From NCBI GenBank assembly GCA_023264755.1, contig JAHFVB010000148.1, positions 2,095 through 9,523 on the forward strand: 7,429 nt of DNA, written 5' to 3'. This DNA is from Mycobacterium sp. (GTDB taxonomy: Bacteria; Actinomycetota; Actinomycetes; Mycobacteriales; Mycobacteriaceae). A program made the position numbers and the translations under genes. The notes beneath the pieces are model-generated. The model saw only the letters and a program-made list of their open reading frames with translations. It searched no databases and had not been told where the DNA came from. Each line of letters begins with the position of its first letter. Within the stretch, counting starts at the first letter, position 1. Below are positions 1-6,404 of the stretch, piece after piece.

Positions 1-343
1 CGCCCTGGCCATCACCCCCGCCCAGGTCGCGGCGGTGATCAAGCTGATGGACGACGGCAAGCTGTCGAACAAGCTGGCCCGGCAGGTCATCGAGGGGGTG
101 CTGGCCGGCGAGGGTGAGCCCGAGCAGGTGATGACCGACCGGGGCCTGGCCGTGGTCCGCGACGATTCGGTGATCAAGGCGGCCGTCGACTCGGCGCTGG
201 CGGCCAATCCCGACGTGGCCGACAAGATCCGGGGCGGCAAGGTCGCCGCCGCCGGCGCCATCGTCGGCGCAGTGATGAAGGCCACCAAGGGGCAGGCCGA
301 CGCCGCGTTGGTGCGTGAAATGGTCATCGCGGCTTGCAGCTAG
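1..343 (+). CDS. gatB: Aspartyl/glutamyl-tRNA(Asn/Gln) amidotransferase subunit B, C-terminal part (5' truncated by window)
   Basis: Only the last 113 codons are present; the reading frame enters at base 2 and ends with TAG at 341-343. GatB is part of the cytoplasmic GatCAB complex, which converts misacylated Glu-tRNA(Gln) or Asp-tRNA(Asn) into Gln-tRNA(Gln) or Asn-tRNA(Asn). What is visible is the C-terminal helical YqeY-like/tail domain that contacts the tRNA. It starts near [20 protein letters not shown], continues through [20 protein letters not shown], and finishes with the family pattern [20 protein letters not shown] near the end. The amidotransferase core lies upstream of the window. 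The stop codon sits 10 bases before the preferred start of the histidine kinase gene, so the two could be co-transcribed, although no functional link is known. Assignment rests on the C-terminal domain and on the neighbourhood (gatB near lppZ and ilvBNC in mycobacteria). Confidence 0.93.
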   Translation, partial: ALAITPAQVAAVIKLMDDGKLSNKLARQVIEGVLAGEGEPEQVMTDRGLAVVRDDSVIKAAVDSALAANPDVADKIRGGKVAAAGAIVGAVMKATKGQADAALVREMVIAACS

Positions 344-353
344 CGCCCGCAAG

Positions 354-1718
354 ATGAAGCCTCAAGATCTGGTCTTTCGCCTACTGCGCCACCCGCTGAG
401 GCTGTTGTCACTGCGCTCCATCGTCATCGTCGGTCAGCTGTCGGTGATCATCCTGGTGCTGACGTTGGGCTCCTGGGTATGGGTCGGCGTCACCAACGAC
501 CAGTACAACCAGCTCGACCGCCGGCTGGACTCACTGAGCAGCCTCGGCGACGTGAACACGTTGCTGCGGAGCGCTCAGCAGAGCGGCGTCGAACCCCAGC
601 CGACCACCACCGGGTTGGTACGCACCGCACACATCGGGCCGGTCACGGTGTCGATTCCCAGCGACATCGTCCTGCCCGAGCTGCCCCGCGGCTACGCCAA
701 CACCACCATCGGTGGGGTCGAATACCGCGTCCGGACCATCACCACGGGCACCGCCTCGATCGCGCTCGGCGCGCCCGTCGCCGAGACCCAGGCCCAAATC
801 GATTCGCTGCACTGGCGGGTGTTCTGGATCTGCACGGGCGTGATCCTGGGTACGTTGCTGGTCGGCTGGGTCATCTCGCTCATCATGGTCAATCCCTTCC
901 GACTGCTGGCCCGTCAGGCCCGCGCCATCAATGCGCAGTCGAACCCCGACGAGGTTCAGGTGCGCGGGGTGTGGGAAGCCGTCGAGATCTCCGAAGCGGT
1001 CGAGGGGATGCTGGCGCGCATCGGCGACGAGCAGCAACGCACCAGGGCGGCCTTGGAGTCGGCGCGCGACTTCGCGGCGGTGGCGTCGCACGAGCTCCGC
1101 ACCCCGTTGACGGCCATGCGCACCAATCTCGAGGTGCTGTCCACCCTCGATCTGGCCGACGAGCAGCGCAAGGAGGTCATCGGCGACGTCATCCGCACCC
1201 AGACCCGCATCGAGGCCACGCTCATGGCGCTGGAACGGCTCGCCCAAGGCGAGTTGACCACCGTCGACGACTTCGTCCCGGTCGACGTCACGGAGCTGCT
1301 CGACCGGGCCGCGCACGACGCGATGCGCAACTACCCGGGGCTGGAGGTGTCATTGGCCTCGTCGACCACGGTGCTGATGCTCGGGCTGCCCGCCGGGCTG
1401 CGGCTGGTCATCGACAACGCCATCGCCAATGCCGTCAAACACGGCGGCGCCACCCGCGTTCAGCTCAGCGTGGTCAGCTCCGCCGACGGGGTCGAGATCG
1501 CGGTGGACGACAACGGCTCCGGGGTGCCCGAGGGGGAGCGGACCGCGGTATTCGAACGCTTCCGCAGGGGCTCGAATGCGTCGCGGTCGGGTTCCGGACT
1601 GGGCCTGGCGCTGGTCGCTCAGCAGGCCGAATTGCACGGCGGTACCGCAGCTCTGGAGGTCAGTCCGCTGGGTGGAACGCGGATGATGCTGCGGCTGCCC
1701 GGACCAGGGCCAACCTGA
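354..1718 (+). CDS. PrrB-like membrane sensor histidine kinase, orphan (no adjacent response regulator)
   Basis: 454-residue HAMP-type sensor histidine kinase. In order: a short basic cytoplasmic N-terminus, TM1 (about 22-46), an extracytoplasmic sensor segment of about 107 residues, TM2 (about 154-179), HAMP (about 180-232), HisKA with H-box ASHELRTPL and phospho-acceptor His246, and a HATPase domain. The N-box has N355 and N359, G1 is DDNGSG (386-391, D386 key), the F-box is FERFRRG, and G2 is GSGLGL (413-418). All catalytic boxes are intact. From memory the core and much of the sensor region closely resemble mycobacterial PrrB (VWVGVTND, LDRRLD, GGVEYRVRT, ARDFAAVASHELRTPLTAMRTNLEVL). PrrB is normally encoded beside its regulator PrrA; here gatB is upstream and lppZ is convergent downstream, so the kinase is an orphan, perhaps a PrrB paralogue. 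Start: ATG at 354 lies 10 bases after gatB and is preferred. GTG at 315 would add 13 residues and overlap gatB by 29 bases. Neither has a good Shine-Dalgarno. Signal and partner are unknown. Confidence 0.88.
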   Translation: MKPQDLVFRLLRHPLRLLSLRSIVIVGQLSVIILVLTLGSWVWVGVTNDQYNQLDRRLDSLSSLGDVNTLLRSAQQSGVEPQPTTTGLVRTAHIGPVTVSIPSDIVLPELPRGYANTTIGGVEYRVRTITTGTASIALGAPVAETQAQIDSLHWRVFWICTGVILGTLLVGWVISLIMVNPFRLLARQARAINAQSNPDEVQVRGVWEAVEISEAVEGMLARIGDEQQRTRAALESARDFAAVASHELRTPLTAMRTNLEVLSTLDLADEQRKEVIGDVIRTQTRIEATLMALERLAQGELTTVDDFVPVDVTELLDRAAHDAMRNYPGLEVSLASSTTVLMLGLPAGLRLVIDNAIANAVKHGGATRVQLSVVSSADGVEIAVDDNGSGVPEGERTAVFERFRRGSNASRSGSGLGLALVAQQAELHGGTAALEVSPLGGTRMMLRLPGPGPT

Positions 1719-1722
1719 CCGA

Positions 1723-1738
1723 CGGCCCGAAGCGGCCG
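1723..1738. terminator. Short GC hairpin between convergent genes, possible weak terminator
   Basis: CGGCC (1723-1727) pairs with GGCCG (1734-1738) around a 6-base loop in the 25-bp gap between the kinase stop and the lppZ stop. The stem is only 5 bp and there is no T-tract on either strand. It could act as a weak bidirectional hairpin for the two converging transcripts. In GC-rich DNA such a hairpin also arises easily by chance. Confidence 0.25.
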
Positions 1739-1743
1739 CTCGA

Positions 1744-2862
1744 CTAGGTCTTGTCGGCGTTGGCCCGCGGGAACCCGCCCTGCGGGAACAGCGGGAAGAC
1801 CACGTCGTCGAGCTTCTCGGCGTCGCCCATGGTCTTGTTGACCGTCGCGCCCCACACGTTGCCGTCGGGTGACAGCTGCAGCGCCCACACGTGCCCGTGC
1901 TGGTCCTGGCGCAGTACTTCCGGGTCCCCGGTGACCGCACCGGTGTCCGGGGCCATCCGCACCGCGACCGTTTGCTTGGTGTTGACGAGGTTGACCAGCA
2001 CGGTGCCGTCGGAAGCCGCGCAGCCCGCCACGCCCGGCTTGTCCGGCCAGGTCCACACCGTGGAGACGACGGAGTCCTTGGTGATGCGCTGCAACCGGTC
2101 GCCGGTCGGCGTGCGGTCGGTGACGTACAACGAGCCGTCCCCGGAGTCCAGGCAGAGCCCGCCGCCGGAACCGATCCCGCTGAGCGCGGTGGTCGGAGGG
2201 GCCTGATTGATGGTGGTCGGTTGTTCGATGCGAAGCAGCTTGCCCGCCAGCGAGTTCGGGTCGGAGGCCTGCGCGGGATCGCCGGCGTCACCTGTCAGCA
2301 CTTCCAGCGTCGTCGGGCTGGTGAAGATCAACGCGCCCATGTTTCCGGTGGCGCCCTTGGGGATCCCGGTCAGGATCGGCTTGGGTACGTCGTCGTCGGC
2401 GATGCGGATCACGCGGTTGTCGGTGGGCGTGCTGACGTAGGCGAACATCAGCCGGTCCTGGTCGTACGTCGGCGACAAGACGATGTCCATGAGGCCGCCG
2501 TCACCCGACGGGTCGACCGGGATGACCATCTTCACCTTCGGCTCGGCATTGGCCGAGATGTCCTTGACCGCGCCGGTGGTGCGTTCGGCGACGAGGGCGG
2601 AATGGCTGTCCGGACCCATGATCAACCCGCTGGTGCTGTCCAGGCAGCCCTGCATCACCCCTGGCGCCGGGCAGACCTTCTTGAGCGTCGACGGCGGCAG
2701 CGGCGGGGGCGGGGAGGGTGACGAGCTCGGCGCCGCCCCGTACTGCGGTGGCTTGGTGAAGGGTTCCGACTGGGCTTCGCTGAACCGTGCGCAGCCCGAC
2801 CCGAACAGCACGGCGACACCGAGCATCGCCAGCACAGCTTGCCTAGGCCGGCGCAATCTCAT
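1744..2862 (-). CDS. lppZ: Lipoprotein LppZ, PQQ-dependent sugar dehydrogenase-like beta-propeller
   Basis: 372-residue secreted lipoprotein, close to the length remembered for M. tuberculosis LppZ (373). The N-terminus has a basic n-region (MRLRRPRQ), a hydrophobic core (about 9-20) and the lipobox-like LFGSGC, giving lipidated Cys24 as the predicted mature N-terminus. A Ser/Pro-rich linker follows (about 43-58). The rest resembles a glucose/sorbosone dehydrogenase-type propeller, with stretches such as GDGGLMDIVLSPTYDQDRLM, STPTDNRVIRI, LTGDAGDPAQ, SLAGKLLRIE, GIGSGGGLCLD and NVWGATVNKTMGDAEKLDDV that match LppZ from memory. The enzymatic activity and substrate are not established for this family, and PQQ binding is inferred only from fold similarity. 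Start: ATG at 2862 gives a proper signal peptide. The frame stays open upstream for 41 more codons, but that extension would bury the signal sequence. The protein would be anchored on the outer face of the plasma membrane. It is divergent from the DoxX gene and convergent with the kinase gene. Confidence 0.92.
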   Translation of the reverse strand: MRLRRPRQAVLAMLGVAVLFGSGCARFSEAQSEPFTKPPQYGAAPSSSPSPPPPLPPSTLKKVCPAPGVMQGCLDSTSGLIMGPDSHSALVAERTTGAVKDISANAEPKVKMVIPVDPSGDGGLMDIVLSPTYDQDRLMFAYVSTPTDNRVIRIADDDVPKPILTGIPKGATGNMGALIFTSPTTLEVLTGDAGDPAQASDPNSLAGKLLRIEQPTTINQAPPTTALSGIGSGGGLCLDSGDGSLYVTDRTPTGDRLQRITKDSVVSTVWTWPDKPGVAGCAASDGTVLVNLVNTKQTVAVRMAPDTGAVTGDPEVLRQDQHGHVWALQLSPDGNVWGATVNKTMGDAEKLDDVVFPLFPQGGFPRANADKT

Positions 2863-2869
2863 GCAGGCC

Positions 2870-2875
2870 AGGTTA
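2870..2875 (-). promoter_or_regulatory. Candidate -10 hexamer for lppZ, near-leaderless
   Basis: Read on the minus strand the hexamer is TAACCT, matching the mycobacterial SigA -10 pattern TANNNT. It ends 7 bases before the lppZ ATG, so transcription would start at or one base before the start codon. No Shine-Dalgarno is visible before that ATG, which fits a leaderless message. No good -35 is seen. TANNNT is a loose pattern, so confidence is limited. Confidence 0.35.
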
Positions 2876-2986
2876 CGGACCGTTTGGCGATGCCCGCCAC
2901 GCCGGTTGCACCGGGCGCCGCCCGAGCACCGCGGAATATGTTGGGAAAGCGACGCGCCAATCCGCGATTCCCAGGTAGTTAGCACT

Positions 2987-2999
2987 TACGCTGGGTTGG
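2987..2999 (+). promoter_or_regulatory. Candidate -10 hexamer and start site for a leaderless DoxX-gene transcript
   Basis: TACGCT (2987-2992) fits the TANNNT -10 pattern. The usual 6-base gap puts the predicted +1 exactly on the G of the GTG start codon at 2999. No purine-rich ribosome-binding site precedes the GTG, in keeping with leaderless translation, which is common in mycobacteria. No convincing -35 lies at the right distance, as is frequent for this class. Confidence 0.5.
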
Positions 3000-3838
3000 T
3001 GACCAGTACTTCTCACGACCCGCGAGCGTGGCAACCGCCTCAGGAGCACGCCGTGCGGCCGGAGTCGGCGCGCCTGGTCGATCCCGAAGACGACATGCCC
3101 TCCTCGACCTACGGCGGTGACTTCGAGACGACAGGCATACCCCGGTACGACAGCGCCGGTGCAGGCTCGGAGCACCAGGGCTTCCCCCTGCTCGGCGAGC
3201 CGGAGCCGCTGCCCTACGTCCAGCCCAGCGGGCGGCACAGCGCGCACCCGGTCGAGCCCACCGAGATCGAACCCGATGCCGCCACGGACCAGAGCCTGCG
3301 GGCGGCCGGCCGGCGAGGCACCCAGGACCTCGGATTGATGCTGCTGCGGGTGGGGCTCGGTGCGTTGCTCGTCGCGCACGGCCTGCAGAAGGGCTTCGGC
3401 TGGTGGGGCGGCAGTGGCTTCGGAGGCTTCGCGCAGACGCTGGCCGACGCGGGCTACCAGCACGCTCGCATCTTGAGCTACGTCGGCGTCGGCGCCGAAC
3501 TCGGCGCTGGCACGCTGTTGGTACTGGGCTTGTTCACGCCGCTGGCCGCTGCGGCCGCCGTCGCGTACCTGATCAACGTCCTGCTGGCGGCGGTCGTCCT
3601 GCAGCCCGCCTCCGGTTACTTCCCCTTCTTCTTGCCCGCTGGGCACGAGTACCAGGTCACGCTGATCGTGCTGGCCGGTGCGCTGGTGCTGACGGGCCCG
3701 GGCCGCTACGGATTCGATGCGGGTCGAGGCTGGGCCCGGCGCCCGTTCCTCGGCTCGCTGGCGGCACTGGTGCTCGGCATCGGCATCGGCATCGCCGTGT
3801 GGGTGTTGCTCAACGGCGTCAACCCGCTGGCCGCCTAG
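2999..3838 (+). CDS. DoxX-family integral membrane protein (Rv3005c-like)
   Basis: 279 residues, the same length as remembered for M. tuberculosis Rv3005c. The first ~105 residues are polar, acidic and Pro/Gly-rich, probably disordered (RLVDPEDDMPSSTYGGDFE is a conserved-looking patch). The DoxX domain follows: TM1 about 111-129 (LGLMLLRVGLGALLVAHGLQK, then GFGWWGG), TM2 about 158-178, TM3 about 181-202, TM4 about 217-233. A fifth hydrophobic segment lies at about 250-271 near the C-terminus. In M. tuberculosis the DoxX homologue Rv3005c is reported to join SodA and the thiosulfate sulfurtransferase SseA in a membrane oxidoreductase complex against oxidative stress; the same role here is inferred from family membership. 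Start: GTG at 2999 gives MTSTSHDPRAW and sits directly after a -10-like hexamer. The frame is open far upstream through lppZ antisense sequence, which is not coding. TTG at 2996 is a less likely alternative. The stop overlaps that of the convergent cfp6. Confidence 0.9.
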   Translation: MTSTSHDPRAWQPPQEHAVRPESARLVDPEDDMPSSTYGGDFETTGIPRYDSAGAGSEHQGFPLLGEPEPLPYVQPSGRHSAHPVEPTEIEPDAATDQSLRAAGRRGTQDLGLMLLRVGLGALLVAHGLQKGFGWWGGSGFGGFAQTLADAGYQHARILSYVGVGAELGAGTLLVLGLFTPLAAAAAVAYLINVLLAAVVLQPASGYFPFFLPAGHEYQVTLIVLAGALVLTGPGRYGFDAGRGWARRPFLGSLAALVLGIGIGIAVWVLLNGVNPLAA

Positions 3839-4272
3839 GCTGCTGGGCCTGCCGGATCGGGGCCCTCGGGATTGGGTTCGTAGGGATTGGGCACGCGGCC
3901 GTCGGTCGTGGCGGCCAGGAGCGGCAGGGTCGCGAAGGTCACCGCAGGCAGTCGGAATTCGGTGCCGTCCTTGCGGCGGGCCAACGCCCAGGAGGACTTG
4001 TCGAAGCGCAGCCCGTCGACGTCCGACCACGGCACCGTCGTGCTGTTCAGCAGCGTGCGCGCCGTGACGGTGTCGCGGTCGACCACGGTGCGGTATCGGG
4101 CGACGATCGTCGATGCGAGGACGGGAAGCACGAGCAGCGGGGCGAACACGGCCGGTTTGGCCAGGACCAGGGCGAGTAGGCCGAGTGCGAAGAACCCGAC
4201 CGCCAAGTGCGCCATCGGCGAAATCCTGATTACGACCGGTGCGCTGGCACCCTGGGCAGCTGGCGAATTCAC
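3835..4272 (-). CDS. cfp6: PH-domain membrane protein, CFP-6 family (low-molecular-weight antigen 6)
   Basis: 145 residues from the chosen GTG. After VVIRISP come two hydrophobic segments (about 20-38 and 42-59), then a bacterial PH-like domain (about 61-130) with RTVVDRDTVTARTLL, VPWSDVDGLRFDKSSWALARRKDG and FRLPAVTFATLP, and a Pro-rich tail. It matches CFP-6 (Rv3004) from memory through the ARTLL...GRVPNPY region. The M. tuberculosis protein was annotated starting at the residue equivalent to Met20 here, which would cut off the conserved VVIRISP strand. Three in-frame starts precede it: ATG 4338, ATG 4281 and GTG 4272. GTG 4272 is chosen because AAGGA (minus strand, 4281-4285) sits 8 bases before it; for ATG 4281 that motif is too close. 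Function is unknown; the name reflects detection in culture filtrate, which is odd for a protein with two membrane segments. It is divergent from the ilv leader and shares stop-codon bases with the DoxX gene. Confidence 0.85.
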   Translation of the reverse strand: MNSPAAQGASAPVVIRISPMAHLAVGFFALGLLALVLAKPAVFAPLLVLPVLASTIVARYRTVVDRDTVTARTLLNSTTVPWSDVDGLRFDKSSWALARRKDGTEFRLPAVTFATLPLLAATTDGRVPNPYEPNPEGPDPAGPAA

Positions 4273-4280
4273 GACGACCA

Positions 4281-4285
4281 TCCTT
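4281..4285 (-). promoter_or_regulatory. Shine-Dalgarno that decides the cfp6 start
   Basis: AAGGA on the minus strand, 8 bases upstream of GTG 4272. It overlaps the first base of the competing ATG at 4281 and cannot serve that codon, so it favours the GTG as the cfp6 initiation site. Confidence 0.5.
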
Positions 4286-4345
4286 GCATCGCCCGCGAGG
4301 GCGGCGGTCGCACCGGGCCGCCGGTTGGCCCTCGACATGCGAAAT

Positions 4346-4375
4346 TTGACCTTCGACCAGTGCGGGGGCTACCGT
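4346..4375 (+). promoter_or_regulatory. Promoter of the ilvBNC operon
   Basis: The -35 is TTGACC (4346-4351, 5 of 6 to TTGACA), the spacer is 18 bases, and the -10 is TACCGT (4370-4375, pattern TANNNT). The predicted +1 is around 4381-4382, only 2-3 bases before the leader-peptide ATG at 4384. This is the best two-box promoter in the window, and its position directly before the attenuator supports it. Confidence 0.7.
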
Positions 4376-4383
4376 CGGTGATT

Positions 4384-4431
4384 ATGAAAACGGGATTGCT
4401 CGTAGTAATTGGTTGGCGCGTTGGTGCATAA
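4384..4431 (+). CDS. ilv operon leader peptide (attenuator peptide), 15 aa
   Basis: Short ORF MKTGLLVVIGWRVGA ending in TAA at 4429-4431. Six of its 15 residues are branched-chain amino acids: Leu5, Leu6, Val7, Val8, Ile9 and Val13, mostly in one uninterrupted block. It lies between the promoter and the attenuator terminator, upstream of ilvB, which is the hallmark of an ilv leader peptide. Its job is to report charged tRNA levels by ribosome stalling and not to make a functional protein. The Val and Ile codons are GTA, GTA, ATT and GTT, which look rare beside the GTC/GTG/ATC-dominated genes around it. No Shine-Dalgarno is present. The message would begin only 2-3 bases before the ATG, so leaderless-type initiation is likely. 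Confidence 0.82.
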   Translation: MKTGLLVVIGWRVGA

Positions 4432-4496
4432 CCAGGCCTGAGCCTACGAGCATCGACGCGCAACCCTCGTGCAGCTGACGCTGACGGGGGTTTTTT
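4397..4496 (+). promoter_or_regulatory. Ribosome-mediated transcription attenuator of the ilvBNC operon
   Basis: Four strands can be traced. Strand 1, TGCTCGTAG (4397-4405), lies on the Leu-Leu-Val codons and is the exact complement of strand 2, CTACGAGCA (4444-4452; 9 bp). Strand 2 can instead pair ACGAG (4446-4450) with CTCGT (4466-4470) in strand 3, optionally extended by a U-G pair and a separate AGC/GCT triplet; this is the antiterminator. Strand 3 otherwise pairs with strand 4 to make the terminator (4462-4492). A stall on the Leu/Val/Ile codons covers strand 1 and frees strand 2 to capture strand 3, giving read-through. A ribosome that reaches TAA at 4429 masks the start of strand 2 and lets the terminator form. 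Within the 1:2 loop, TGGTT (4410-4414) can also pair with AACCA (4430-4434). Pairings were read by eye and no folding energies were calculated. Leucine, valine or isoleucine limitation should raise ilv expression. Confidence 0.82.
4462..4496 (+). terminator. Intrinsic terminator of the ilv attenuator
   Basis: AACCCTCGT (4462-4470) pairs with ACGGGGGTT (4484-4492), 9 bp including one U-G pair. It is capped by an inner stem CAGC/GCTG (4472-4475 with 4480-4483) closed by the tetraloop TGAC; G4471 is bulged. TTTTTT (4491-4496) follows and partly joins the stem base. A T-tract like this is unusual in such GC-rich DNA and marks a real Rho-independent terminator. It lies 49 bases before the ilvB start, so it must be overridden for the operon to be expressed. 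Confidence 0.85.
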
Positions 4497-4545
4497 GTTG
4501 CCCGAGAACCCACTGAATCGTGACGAAGAGAGACCGAGAGACATC

Positions 4546-6404
4546 GTGAGCGCACCCACCACGCGACCACCAGAGCCGGCCCACCGTGCGAACGGGACGC
4601 CCGCAGTCGTGAACCCGCCCGCCTCGCAGCCGAGAAAGGTTGCCCCGCAACAGATGACGGGCGCGCAGGCGGTAATTCGTTCGCTCGAAGAACTCGACGT
4701 CGACACCATCTTCGGCATCCCCGGCGGGGCCGTGCTGCCGGTCTACGACCCGCTGTTCGACTCGCAGAAGCTGCGGCACGTGCTCGTCCGTCACGAGCAG
4801 GGCGCCGGGCACGCCGCCAGCGGCTACGCCCGCGCCACCGGCAAAGTCGGCGTGATGATGGCCACCTCGGGCCCCGGTGCCACCAACCTGGTCACGCCGC
4901 TGGCCGACGCGCAGATGGACTCCATCCCCGTGGTCGCCATCACCGGACAGGTCGGCCGCGCACTGATCGGCACCGACGCCTTCCAGGAAGCCGACATCTA
5001 CGGCATCACCATGCCGATCACCAAGCACAACTTCCTGGTTCGCGACGGCGACGACATCGCCCAGGTGATCGCCGAGGCGTTCCACATCGCCAGAAGTGGA
5101 CGTCCCGGCGCGGTGCTCGTCGACATCCCCAAGGACGTTCTGCAGGCCCAGTGCACGTTCAGCTGGCCGCCGAAGATCGACCTGCCCGGCTACAAGCCGA
5201 ACACCAAGCCCCACAGCAGGCAGATCCGCGAGGCCGCCAAGCTGATCGCCGCGGCGCGCAAGCCGGTGCTGTACGTCGGTGGCGGCGTCATCAGGGGCGA
5301 AGCCACCGAGGAACTGCTCGAACTCGCCGACCTGACCGGCATCCCCGTGGTCACCACGCTGATGGCGCGCGGGGCGTTCCCGGACAGCCATCCGCAGAAC
5401 CTGGGCATGCCGGGCATGCACGGCACCGTGGCCGCAGTCGGGGCACTGCAGAAGAGCGATCTGCTGATCGCGCTGGGCACCCGCTTCGACGACCGGGTGA
5501 CCGGCAAGCTGGACTCGTTCGCGCCCGAGGCCAAGGTGATCCACGCCGACATCGACCCGGCGGAGATCGGCAAGAACCGCAACGCCGACGTGCCGATCGT
5601 GGGCGACGTCAAGGCCGTCATCCGGGAGCTGGTCGAGGCGCTTCGGCGCGACGGGGTCAGTGCGACGAGCCTGAATCTGAACAACTGGTGGGAGTACCTG
5701 CGCAGCGTGCAGTCCACCTACCCGCTGAGCTACGGGCCGCAGAGCGACGGCAGCATGAGCCCCGAGTACGTCATCGAAACCCTCGGTCGCATCGCGGGAC
5801 CGGATGCGGTGTACGTGGCAGGCGTTGGGCAGCACCAGATGTGGGCCGCGCAGTTCATCAAGTACGAGAACCCCAAGACGTGGCTGAACTCAGGTGGGCT
5901 CGGCACCATGGGCTACGCGGTGCCCGCCGCCATGGGCGCCAAGTTCGGCCGTCCCGAGGCCGAGGTGTGGGCCATCGACGGCGACGGCTGCTTCCAGATG
6001 ACCAACCAGGAGTTGGCCACCTGTGCCGTCGAGGGGGCACCCATCAAGGTGGCCGTCATCAACAACGGCAACCTCGGCATGGTGCGCCAGTGGCAGACGC
6101 TGTTCTACGAAGAGCGCTACAGCCAGACCAACCTGTCCACCCACAGCCACCGGATCCCCGACTTCCTCAAGCTGGCCGAGGCACTGGGCTGCGTCGGATT
6201 GCGTTGTGAGCGGGCCGAAGACGTCGAGGACGTCATCAACCAGGCGCGGGCGATCAACGATCGTCCCGTGGTGATCGACTTCATCGTCGGCGCGGACGCC
6301 CAGGTGTGGCCGATGGTGGCGGCCGGTGTGAGCAACGACGAAATCCAGGCGGCCAGGGGAATTCGGCCGCTGTTCGGCGACGAGGGCAACGAGGGACACG
6401 CCTA

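Noticed and set aside
531..1316. Minus-strand frame opposite the histidine kinase, and a long + strand frame at 479-1747
   Set aside because: Both are Arg/Gly/Asp/His-rich shadows. The kinase frame carries every conserved box.
2912..2924. CGGGC-GCC-GCCCG hairpin upstream of lppZ
   Set aside because: A 5-bp GC stem is common by chance at this base composition. There is no T-tract, repeat partner or other sign of an operator.
2483..2998. Upstream extension of the DoxX-gene frame
   Set aside because: This stretch is antisense to lppZ and to the intergenic promoter region. The family length (279 aa) fits the GTG at 2999.
2873..4030. 385-codon minus-strand frame across the DoxX gene and cfp6
   Set aside because: It is a compositional shadow (Arg/Gln/Ala-rich, low complexity) crossing two well-supported genes and both promoters.
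4341..4350. AT-rich semi-palindrome GAAATTTGA touching the ilv -35 box
   Set aside because: The symmetry is too short and imperfect to call an operator. It is mostly the AT-rich edge of the -35 element.
4495..4545. TTG start for ilvB inside the terminator T-tract
   Set aside because: It would translate the terminator region and has no ribosome-binding site. GTG 4546 has one and matches the family N-terminus.
4444..5835. 463-codon open frame on the minus strand across ilvB
   Set aside because: It is antisense to a clear, full-length ilvB with intact motifs. Its translation is Arg/Gly/His/Val-rich and shows no recognisable domain. Long antisense frames are expected in GC-rich genes.
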